From: an uncultured SAR324 cluster bacterium
GTDB lineage: Bacteria; SAR324; NAC60-12
Direction of reading: 5' to 3'
Assembly (NCBI GenBank): GCA_905182865.1
Contig: CAJJCY010000004.1
Coordinates: forward strand, 558,001 to 622,000
Length of the DNA stretch: 64,000 bases
The translations under genes were made by a program, and so were the position numbers. A model generated the notes under the pieces. The model was given only the letters and a program-made list of their open reading frames with translations, was not told the origin of the DNA and made no database searches. Below are positions 56,870 through 63,652 of this stretch, one piece after another (the first letter of the stretch is position 1; every line of letters starts with the position of its first letter).

Positions 56870-57571
56870 ATGAAACATCTACTCATCGTTCTCTCAATCC
56901 TTATTCTTTCTTCTCCTGTGATGGCAGATGAAACTGGTGTTTTGTTTTTTCGTGAAGTGAATGATAAATGGGGATGGTTTGAGGATGGTAATAAGGATAG
57001 AGATGTAAAATATATAGGAGAATTAAAGGATGGAATTTTTGAAGATAGACAACCAAATGGTCAAGGAACAATCACTTACCCAAATGGGAAAAAATATGTT
57101 GGGGAATGGAAGAATACAAAAAAACATGGTCAAGGAACAAAAACATGGTCTAATGGAGACAAGTATGTTGGGGAATACAAGAATGGGGAATATCATGGTC
57201 AAGGAACATTCACTTGGAATGATGGTCACAAGTATGTAGGTGATTACAAGGATGGAAAGAAAAATGGACAAGGAACAGTAACTTACCCTGATGGAAGGAA
57301 GTATGTTGGGAAATACAAGGATAGACTTCCTAATGGTCAAGGAGCCCTTACTTCACCTGATGGCAGAAAATATGTAGGAGAATTCAAAGATGGTAAACCA
57401 AATGGTCAAGGAATCCTGACTTTCCCAGATGGAGAAAAGTTTGTTGGGGAATACAAGGATGGAGAAAGGAATGGTCAAGGAACATACACTTGGTCTGATG
57501 GAAGAAAGTATCTTGGGGAATGGAAGGATGGGAAATATCATGGTAAGTGGCTGCAATTAATTATGAAGTAA
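56870..57571 (+). CDS. Secreted MORN-repeat protein
   Basis: The 233-residue protein has the array's leader (KHLLIVLSILILSSPVMA) and a head domain (GVLFFREVNDKWGWFEDGN). About eight MORN repeats of 23 residues follow (YVGEYKDGKxNGQGTxTWSDGRK). It ends abruptly (HGKWLQLIMK), where homologues continue with another repeat. Directly downstream, in another frame, is more MORN sequence. MORN arrays form elongated beta structures that bind lipids or proteins. These are exported, so a periplasmic or surface role is inferred. Confidence 0.8.
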   Translation: MKHLLIVLSILILSSPVMADETGVLFFREVNDKWGWFEDGNKDRDVKYIGELKDGIFEDRQPNGQGTITYPNGKKYVGEWKNTKKHGQGTKTWSNGDKYVGEYKNGEYHGQGTFTWNDGHKYVGDYKDGKKNGQGTVTYPDGRKYVGKYKDRLPNGQGALTSPDGRKYVGEFKDGKPNGQGILTFPDGEKFVGEYKDGERNGQGTYTWSDGRKYLGEWKDGKYHGKWLQLIMK

Positions 57572-58117
57572 GTATGTTGGGGAATGTATATATGGATTCA
57601 ATGACTACAACCACTGTTTAAAGCTGATGAATGGTCAATAAGTATGTCGGGGAATACAAGGATGGACTTCCAAATGGTCAAGGAACAATCACTTACCCAA
57701 ATGGGAGAAAGTATGTAGGTGAATACAAGGATGGAGAAAGGAATGGTCAAGGAACATTAACTTGGTCTAATGGGAAAAAATATGTTGGGGAATGGAAGGA
57801 TGGGGAAATGAGTGAACAAGGAACAAAATCTTGGACTAATGGAGACATGTATGAAGGAAATTTTAAGGATGGGAGATATGATGGTCAAGGTACATACACT
57901 TGGTCTGATGGAAGAAAATATGTTGGGGAATGGAAGAATGGGGAAACAAAACGGTCATGGTACTGTCACTTCACCCTATGGAAAGTATGTCGGGGAATGG
58001 AAGGGGAATGATTTTCACTGTCAAGGAACCATGATTTCTACTGATGGGACAAAATTGGTAGGTGAGTTAATGGAAAACAAACGGTGGAAGAGCATCAGGG
58101 AATATGACAACAACTGA
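57571..58117 (+). pseudogene. MORN-repeat continuation, leaderless and frameshifted
   Basis: After the 56870 stop, MORN coding resumes (KYVGEYKDGLPNGQGTITYP, ORF 57631-58011). It shifts near 57950 at tggggaaac, where one extra G compared with the 62211 gene moves the frame, and ends in REYDNN at 58117. There is no leader or promoter. It is probably the displaced tail of the gene upstream, separated by an interrupting stretch of about 60 bp (57545-57640). Confidence 0.65.
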
Positions 58118-58190
58118 ACAATCCACAGGTAAATATGTGAATGGAGAACTAATAAAACAATAAACCATCCCTAAAACAAACCAATAAATT

Positions 58191-58730
58191 ATGAAACACC
58201 TTCTCATCATCCTCATTTCAATCCTTCTTCTTTCTTCTCCTGTGATTGGAGATAATCATAAAGGTGAAACTCTTTATGGATGGATTACTTCTTCTTCTAC
58301 TTTAGAGTGGAAAACTTTTGGAGAAAAAGGAACTCACCCAATTTATAAAGGGGATGTTGAGAATGGGAAACCAAATGGTCTTGGTGTTATTACATTCCCT
58401 GATGGAAGTAAGTTTGTAGGAGAACACAAGGATGGGGAAAAGAATGGTCAAGGAATATTTACTTTTTCTTGCACCTTTTTTTGCAGGCGGGTTGGAACAA
58501 AAAAACATGGTCAAGGAACAGAAACTTACCCTAGTGGAAGTAAGTATGTAGGAGAATGGAAGAATGGGAAAAAGAATGGTCAAGGAACATTCACTCAATA
58601 TAGTTCTCTCCTTTACCCTGATGGAAGAAAGTATGTGGGGGAATACAAGAATGGGAAAGAGTGGAACGGAACATATTACGACAATTACGGAAAAAAAGAA
58701 TACAAGTTGGTGAATGGAGAAATAGAATAA
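58191..58730 (+). CDS. Secreted MORN-repeat protein
   Basis: The 179-residue protein has the leader KHLLIILISILLLSSPVIG and a head domain related to its neighbours (LYGWITSSSTLEWKTFGEKG). About five MORN repeats follow, one of them interrupted by a Cys-rich break (FSCTFFCRRVG). The family's C-terminal cap is present (WNGTYYDNYGKKEYKLVNGE). It has no TTGTAA promoter of its own and follows the preceding MORN sequence by 73 bp, so it is probably read through. The 5' stretch AAACAAACCAATAAATT is repeated before the next unit. Confidence 0.78.
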   Translation: MKHLLIILISILLLSSPVIGDNHKGETLYGWITSSSTLEWKTFGEKGTHPIYKGDVENGKPNGLGVITFPDGSKFVGEHKDGEKNGQGIFTFSCTFFCRRVGTKKHGQGTETYPSGSKYVGEWKNGKKNGQGTFTQYSSLLYPDGRKYVGEYKNGKEWNGTYYDNYGKKEYKLVNGEIE

Positions 58731-58764
58731 AATAATACCCCTACCTAAAACCAACCAATAAACT

Positions 58765-59051
58765 ATGAAACACCTACTCATCCTGCTCTCAATCATTCTT
58801 CTTTTTAATTCTCCTCTGTTTCGACATTACCATTTTGACTCACCAAATATGTAAAGGAATCAAATGAATAGTATTAAAGGTGTTTTATTTTTGAAGAATG
58901 TAGATGGAGAAATGAAATGGGTTAATGGAGATTTAGGTAATAAAGGGAAATATGAAGGAGAAATTGAAAATTGGGAACCAAATGGAATGGTACAGTATAT
59001 GACAATGACGGAATTAAGAAATCGAAGTATGTAAATGGAGTAAAACCGTAA
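58765..59051 (+). pseudogene. Decayed MORN-family gene
   Basis: A leader copy (MKHLLILLSIILLFNSPLF) runs out of frame after 30 codons. It is followed by a head domain from 58864 (IKGVLFLKNVDGEMKWVNGD, then YEGEIENWEPNGM) and, in another frame, a C-terminal cap (KKSKYVNGVKP) whose stop overlaps the next ATG. Length and order match a minimal family member broken by at least two indels. Confidence 0.65.
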
Positions 59052-59563
59052 TGAAACACCTACTCATCCTCATCTCAATATTTCTTCTTTCTTCTCCTGT
59101 GATTAGTCAGGAAACTGGTGTTCTTTATCTGTATAAAACATCTTCTGGGAATAAATGGGAAACTTTTGGAGATGGTAAAGTTCAACCAAAATACAAGGGA
59201 GAAATAAAGAATGGGAAACCTAATGGATTTGGTTTTCAAACTTACAAAAATGGAAACAAGTATTTTGGGGAACACAAAAATGGATTACCAAACGGTCAAG
59301 GGAAATCCATTTACCCTGATGGGAGTATGTATTTAGGAAAATATAAGGATGGTAAATTCCATGGACAAGGAACTTTCATTTGGAATGATGGATATTATCA
59401 TGAAGGGGAATTTATGGATGGAACACCAAATGGTCAGGGAACTGAGACTTTACCTAATGGACAGTTGGTAGGGGAATATAAGGATGGTAAACCTTTGAAC
59501 GTTAAAGGGTACGACAAAGAAGGAAACATCATTGGAAAGTGGGTGAATGGAGTAAAACAGTAA
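59051..59563 (+). CDS. Secreted MORN-repeat protein
   Basis: This intact 170-residue protein has the leader (HLLILISIFLLSSPVISQ) and the head GVLYLYKTSSGNKWETFGDGKVQPKYKGEIKNG. Five MORN repeats and the cap NVKGYDKEGNIIGKWVNGV follow. It is the clearest complete example of the architecture leader-head-MORN(n)-cap. Its ATG overlaps the stop of the decayed gene upstream (TAATG), which implies translational coupling. A dispersed element follows 25 bp after its stop. Confidence 0.82.
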   Translation: MKHLLILISIFLLSSPVISQETGVLYLYKTSSGNKWETFGDGKVQPKYKGEIKNGKPNGFGFQTYKNGNKYFGEHKNGLPNGQGKSIYPDGSMYLGKYKDGKFHGQGTFIWNDGYYHEGEFMDGTPNGQGTETLPNGQLVGEYKDGKPLNVKGYDKEGNIIGKWVNGVKQ

Positions 59564-59587
59564 TGACCCCTACAAAGAATAAACCTA

Positions 59588-59690
59588 ATCATCTCCTGTG
59601 AGTAACCACCCACTTAGTTCTTACAAGTCAGACAATCAACACAAACCTCCCCTGTTCATGTAAAACAAACCGATTGATGAAACATTTTGT
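59588..59690 (+). repeat. Dispersed element and decayed MORN promoter
   Basis: ATCTCCTGTGAGTAACCACC, then TTCTTACAAGTCAGAC, then TGTAAAACAAACCGATTGATG without a good -10 (AAACAT). Element and promoter block are again joined, but here no leader gene follows. Confidence 0.65.
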
Positions 59691-59719
59691 ACTAAAATGT
59701 GGAATTATTGGGAATAAAT

Positions 59720-59881
59720 GACCAAAAGGCAAATTTGGTCTTTAAGGTATGAAACAATACTCAAAGGGATGATGAATGAAAGTTGATACTTTAATCATCA
59801 TCCCTAAGAACTAACCAAATTAAGGAAGGATTTAATCAGTCGTGAGGATGTTCATATCAGCATCCTCAAACAACTTTCCTT
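59720..59881. ncRNA. Candidate structured RNA: three consecutive hairpins
   Basis: The first stem is GACCAAA/TTTGGTC (59720-59740). The second is AGGGATGATGA/TCATCATCCCT with an inner AAAGT/ACTTT (59765-59805). The third is AAGGAA/TTCCTT enclosing GAGGATG/CATCCTC (59822-59881). Three near-perfect stems in 160 bp of otherwise AT-rich noncoding DNA are unlikely by chance. The element lies downstream of a decayed MORN promoter and before a 28-codon ORF. No known RNA family is recognised. Confidence 0.4.
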
Positions 59882-59899
59882 ACCAGAAAATGGAAATTA

Positions 59900-59986
59900 A
59901 TGACTAATGGCAACAGAGCCGGTACAGGAGATCTGTATAACATGTTAGACAAACTCAACAAATTAATTGAAGAGTGGGACAACTAA
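59900..59986 (+). CDS. Possible 28-residue small protein
   Basis: The ORF MTNGNRAGTGDLYNMLDKLN ends KLIEEWDN. The C-terminal half could form an amphipathic helix. There is no clear Shine-Dalgarno. It is listed only because it follows the three-hairpin element directly. Confidence 0.25.
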   Translation: MTNGNRAGTGDLYNMLDKLNKLIEEWDN

Positions 59987-60051
59987 TTATTAAAACCCCC
60001 TTATAGACTTATACTATTCCTTAAAAAACTTCCAAGTAAAATCTGAACTTC

Positions 60052-60080
60052 TTGAAAAACAAAACGATTTATGTTATAAA
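60052..60080 (+). promoter_or_regulatory. MORN-family promoter
   Basis: TTGAAA, a 17-bp spacer (AACAAAACGATTTATGT) and TATAAA lie 32 bp before the next leader gene. Confidence 0.7.
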
Positions 60081-60111
60081 ATTAGTACTTTTAATCAACT
60101 AAAGTAAACCT

Positions 60112-60438
60112 ATGAAACATATACTAATCATCCTCTCTCTCATTCTTCTTTCTTCCCCTCTGTTTGGGCAGTCTGATGCTAATGATAAAGTAATTCGATA
60201 TAAGATAACTTCTGGTTTATTGTGGAAAAGCATTAGCAAAGGAGAAATACAATCAAAAAATATGGGTTATGTTGGTTCATATAAATCTGGAGTACCTCAT
60301 GGTAAAGGAACAATGACTTATTATGATGGCAGGAAAATAGTAGGCGAATTCAAGCGTTATGCATGGAATTCTAAATTTTATGATAAAAACGGGAAAATAC
60401 TTGGAAATTTTGTGAAAGGGAAATACATAAAAGAATAG
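60112..60438 (+). CDS. Secreted minimal MORN-family protein
   Basis: The 108-residue protein has the leader ILIILSLILLSSPLFGQ and a head (VIRYKITSGLLWKSISKGEI). A single MORN pair follows (YVGSYKSGVPHGKGTMTYYDGRKIVGEF), then the cap WNSKFYDKNGKILGNFVKGKY. It shows that repeat number is the main variable of the family, here at the minimum. Confidence 0.75.
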   Translation: MKHILIILSLILLSSPLFGQSDANDKVIRYKITSGLLWKSISKGEIQSKNMGYVGSYKSGVPHGKGTMTYYDGRKIVGEFKRYAWNSKFYDKNGKILGNFVKGKYIKE

Positions 60439-60641
60439 ATTATTACAAAATAAAACTTCAAAATAAGCAATAATGAGTCTTTGCTATTATTTTAAATATA
60501 ACATGCCCATTACCGTCACGTGTTTTTTAAAATAGCATAAAAGGAGATGAAAACAATTTCATATTTAAAATATCAAATACGGGAACATATATAACTAGGA
60601 CCAAACTATCTCCTATTTACTGGGGATCTTAAAACAAACTC
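60439..60641 (+). other. Intergenic, nothing clear
   Basis: About 200 bp. A short ORF after AAAGGAG (MKTISYLKYQIREHI) is too short to support. Otherwise AT-rich. Confidence 0.3.
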
Positions 60642-60746
60642 CATAATCTCCTGTGAGTAACTCCCACTAACTTTTTCCTCCACATTACCACCCCTTCCTT
60701 TCAAAAGTTACACAGTCTAGTAAAACTAATCCTTTGATGTTATACT
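60642..60746 (+). repeat. Dispersed element (left half) and promoter of next gene
   Basis: AATCTCCTGTGAGTAACTCC, CACTAACTTTTTCC; the right arm is lost. TAGTAA, a 17-bp spacer and TATACT (60718-60746) lie about 50 bp before the next ATG. Confidence 0.6.
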
Positions 60747-60794
60747 TCGGATTAACCGATGATTTAATTTAAACCAAAACTAAGGGAGTTAATT

Positions 60795-61059
60795 ATGTTG
60801 TTTCATATTCAATCAACTCACTCATATAAGACTTGTGGTGCAAACGACCCAGAGAAAAAGAAAATCATGAGAAGTGCTTTTCTTAGTGCTGAGGAAAAAG
60901 GTATTAAAATTCATTCTCTGGTAGTGAATAGACCATCTCATACTGTTTACATGGTTGCTGAGTCAGAAACATTTGAGGAACATTGACAAAATGTTTGAAC
61001 CAATACTGACAATGACTGATGCTATAATTACTCCAGTTATGCCTATGACTTTAGATTGA
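60795..61059 (+). CDS. DUF3303-like small protein (frameshifted)
   Basis: The track ORF ends at 60986 (SETFEEH). Removing one base near 60982 continues as IDKMFEPILTMTDAIITPVM and ends at 61059, giving about 88 residues: MLFHIQSTHSYKTCGANDPE, then KGIKIHSLVVNRPSHTVYMVAE. This beta-alpha pattern with a late 'di.pV' resembles DUF3303/ferredoxin-like-fold proteins. It is cytoplasmic and has a good Shine-Dalgarno (AAGGGAG). It interrupts the run of secreted MORN genes. Confidence 0.6.
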
Positions 61060-61103
61060 GAAGGTGTTTACTTCTACCGAACACTTCATTGAAGAAGAAC
61101 CAA

Positions 61104-61493
61104 ATGTCTAAAATAAAAGGTGTTCTATATCATATTGGTGGAAGATTGCGGGACGATAAAGGTTGGTCTGAAAAAGAATCTGACAATCCACCAGATAAGT
61201 TTTGGGAAGGTGAGATTGAAAATAAACTACCCAATGGTTTTGGAACATACACTCATAGGAGTGGTTCAAACTATGTCGGACAATACAAAGATGGTCTAAG
61301 AGAAGGTCAAGGGACTTGGACTCTATACGATGGGAGTAAATTTGTTGGTATTTGGAAAAATAATAGAAAATGGAAAGGAAAGTCATTTGATGAAGAAGGT
61401 AAGGAAATTGGAAAATATTTAAATGGAGAACTTGAAGATAATGATGAACCACTAACTTTAATTAATGCACAAAGTAAAGGACACTTTTCATAA
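61104..61493 (+). CDS. MORN-repeat protein without leader
   Basis: The ATG at 61104 (MSKIKGVLYHIGG) is preferred to the track's 61056, because it opens directly with the family head GVLYHIGG and is in line with the head of 58864. There are three MORN repeats (GEIENKLPNGFGTYTHRSGS, GQYKDGLREGQGTWTLYDGS, GIWKNNRKW) and a cap (KGKSFDEEGKEIGKYLNGE) with an extra tail. It has no signal peptide, so it would be cytoplasmic unless the leader was lost. Confidence 0.65.
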   Translation: MSKIKGVLYHIGGRLRDDKGWSEKESDNPPDKFWEGEIENKLPNGFGTYTHRSGSNYVGQYKDGLREGQGTWTLYDGSKFVGIWKNNRKWKGKSFDEEGKEIGKYLNGELEDNDEPLTLINAQSKGHFS

Positions 61494-61506
61494 ACAATAA
61501 TTACCC

Positions 61507-61545
61507 TTCCGCATTTTCTTCCGACACTATCACCACATTGCGGAA
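61507..61545. repeat. Inverted repeat TTCCGCA/TGCGGAA, left copy
   Basis: TTCCGCA and TGCGGAA are 25 bp apart, just before the 61589 gene. A matching pair lies after the gene's TM peptide (62072-62113). Confidence 0.5.
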
Positions 61546-61588
61546 ACCAATTAGACATTTTATACAAAAATCCCATCACAAATGAATA

Positions 61589-61909
61589 ATGAATCAGATT
61601 TATTTTGTCTCATCTTACAGGAGAAGTTTAAGAACAATTCATTTCCAATATGGTAGTTTTGGTAAAAGGTTCATTCTCAAAATAACTTCTGGTGAAATAA
61701 ATGGAAGAGGAACAATTGAAGGGAATACTGAAGAAGTGGTATTTGAAGGGGAGCAGGAACTTCTAAAAGGGGTCTATGAGAGAAAGAAGGAATTACTTGA
61801 TACAAAGAGATGGGAAATAACTGAAAAACAATCAGCAACCCAACCATCATTTATTTGTAATGATTTGATTGATGGTAAAATAACAAATGATACTTGGTGG
61901 GAAAATTGA
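61589..61909 (+). CDS. Hypothetical protein, paralog of the 51188 gene
   Basis: The 106-residue protein opens IYFVSSYRRSLRTIHFQYGS, with FILKITSGEINGRGTI, ELLKGVYERKKELLDTKRW and QPSFICNDLIDGKI. It aligns end to end with the minus-strand 51188 protein. There is no signal peptide. It looks like a small beta-then-helical domain. The function is unknown. It is followed two bases later by a 27-residue TM peptide, as its paralog is. Confidence 0.6.
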   Translation: MNQIYFVSSYRRSLRTIHFQYGSFGKRFILKITSGEINGRGTIEGNTEEVVFEGEQELLKGVYERKKELLDTKRWEITEKQSATQPSFICNDLIDGKITNDTWWEN

Positions 61910-61911
61910 AA

Positions 61912-61995
61912 ATGAGAAATAGAAGAACCATCATAATCATAGGTTCTATACTTGTAATAATGTATTTACTTTCACATCTACAAGAGTTTCTATAA
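61912..61995 (+). CDS. 27-residue single-TM peptide
   Basis: MRNRRTIIIIGSILVIMYLL, then SHLQEFL. A basic N-terminus and one hydrophobic helix suggest an inner-membrane peptide. Its position right after the 61589 gene parallels the 51109 peptide. The conserved arrangement supports it more than its length does. Confidence 0.45.
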   Translation: MRNRRTIIIIGSILVIMYLLSHLQEFL

Positions 61996-62071
61996 TGGAT
62001 TAACGAATAATTAACTATATTATCCGCAAACATCCTCCGTATTATTTTAGTATTTCCTCAAAGTCTCCGTA

Positions 62072-62113
62072 TATGCGGAAACTATATCAGTAAGAAGTAT
62101 AATATTCCGCATA
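62072..62113. repeat. Inverted repeat TATGCGGAA/TTCCGCATA, right copy
   Basis: Nine-base perfect arms lie 24 bp apart. The same heptamer pair (in opposite order) flanks the other side of the 61589-61995 unit. This is an operator- or recombination-like arrangement. Confidence 0.5.
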
Positions 62114-62146
62114 TTTGGTGTTCTCTGCGTAAACCTTCCTATATTC

Positions 62147-62175
62147 TTGTAAAATCCTGCAAGTTCTGGTATATA
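62147..62175 (+). promoter_or_regulatory. MORN-family promoter
   Basis: TTGTAA, a 17-bp spacer (AATCCTGCAAGTTCTGG) and TATATA lie 36 bp before the GTG start. The spacer sequence differs from the other copies but its length is kept, which supports a real promoter. Confidence 0.72.
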
Positions 62176-62210
62176 TTGGGTTCTACTAATCCACCAAAAG
62201 GAAACCAAGT

Positions 62211-63484
62211 GAAACATCTACTCATCGTTCTCTCAATCCTTCTTCTTTCTTCTCCTGTGATGGGAGAGAAAACTGGTGTTCTCTATCAATATAAAACTTC
62301 TTCTGGTTTAGTATGGAAAAGTGTTGGAAGTGAAAAACTACAACCAAAATATGAGGGACAAGTTGAAAATGGAACACCTAATGGACAAGGGACAGTCACT
62401 TCGTCTGATGGAAGTAAGTATGTTGGGGAATGCAGGAATGGGAATTGGAATGGTCAAGGAACATACACTTTCAATGATGAAAGAAAATATGTTGGGAATT
62501 GGATAGATGGAGGACAAAATGGTCAAGGAACACTTACTTCACCAAATGGAGATAAGTATGAAGGAGAATGGAAGGATGGATTACCAAATGGGAAAGGGGT
62601 GTTCACTTTTGGAAAAGTGAAATGGGAAGGAGACAAGTATATAAGAGAACACAAGAATGGGGAAAAACATGGTCAAGGGACTCTAACTTCACCTGATGGA
62701 GACATGTATGAAGGAAAATTTAAGGATGGTAAATATGATGGTCAAGGAACATACACTTGGTCTGATGGTAGAAAATATGTTGGGGAATGGTTAGAAGGGA
62801 AACAAAACGGTCATGGTACTGTCACTTCACCCGATGGGAAATATGTCGGGGAATGGAAGGGGAATGATTTTCACGGTCAAGGAACCTTGATTTCTACTAA
62901 TGGGACAAAATGGGTAGGTGAGTTCAGTAAAAACAAACGGTGGAACATCAGGGAATATAACAACAACGGAAACTTCACTACTGAGTGGGTGAATGGAGTA
63001 GAACAGACTGGAATAAAATGGAAAACTTTTGGAAATGAGAAAGTCGTACCAAAATATGAAGTTGAAAAAAAGAATGGCAAGGAGTGGAACACCAAACATA
63101 ACAAAAAAAGATGGAAAACTTTTAGGGAAGTTTGAGAATGGAGACTGGATAGTAAGTTGGGGAGTATTAGATTATTTTGATGAAAGTTATAAATTTTACC
63201 TTAAAGATTCAGATTTGATCGAGCCAAATATGACTTACACTGATGGAGTGAAGTATGTAGGGGACTACAAGGATGGGAAAAGACATGGTCAAGGAACATA
63301 CACTTTTCCTGATGGGAAAAAGTATGTTGGAGGATGGAAGGATAGTAAATATCATGGTCAAGGGACATTAATTTCGTCTGATGGAAAATTTTTTGTTGGG
63401 GAATTCAAAGATAGTAAACCTTGGAACATTACTGGATACGACAAAAATGGAAACATCAAAAGAAAGTGGCTGAGTGGTAAATAG
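62211..63484 (+). CDS. Large secreted MORN-repeat protein (frameshifted)
   Basis: The GTG at 62211 starts the leader KHLLIVLSILLLSSPVMG; the track start at 62176 lies inside the promoter's transcribed region. The head is GVLYQYKTSSGLVWKSVGSE. About nine MORN repeats follow, then an internal cap (REYNNNGNFTTEWVNGVEQ) and a second head-like segment. After a frameshift near 63100 (aacaaaaaaag run) come further MORN repeats and the final cap (NITGYDKNGNIKRKWLSGK). Restored length is about 424 residues. It looks like two family members fused head to tail. Confidence 0.75.
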
Positions 63485-63535
63485 ATAAAACAATAACCTC
63501 CTTAAAACACCCCAATTCATCAAATGTTATTTACC

Positions 63536-63618
63536 CTCAACTTAATTCTTCACAAGTCAGACACTCCTCCAAGTAAAATCTCCACATTCTTGTAAAACAA
63601 ACCGATTGATGTTATATT
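63536..63618 (+). repeat. Dispersed element with MORN promoter
   Basis: CTTAATTCTTCACAAGTCAG, ACACTCCTCCAAGTAAAATC, then TTGTAA-17-TATATT (63590-63618). Element and promoter are contiguous here, 52 bp after the preceding stop and 35 bp before the next ATG. This is the best-preserved example of the joined module. Confidence 0.75.
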
Positions 63619-63652
63619 CGTGGTTCTCCTAAAACCACCAAAAAGAATCAAA

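Noticed and set aside
4109-63135. Programmed ribosomal frameshifting
   Set aside because: The breaks lack consistent slippery heptamers plus downstream structure and occur in families not known to use it; sequence error or decay is simpler.
28125-63575. Integron cassette array with attC sites
   Set aside because: The gene-plus-repeat layout recalls integrons, but the repeat lacks the RYYYAAC/GTTRRRY boxes, many units carry their own promoter, and no intI is in the window. It is kept only as an analogy.
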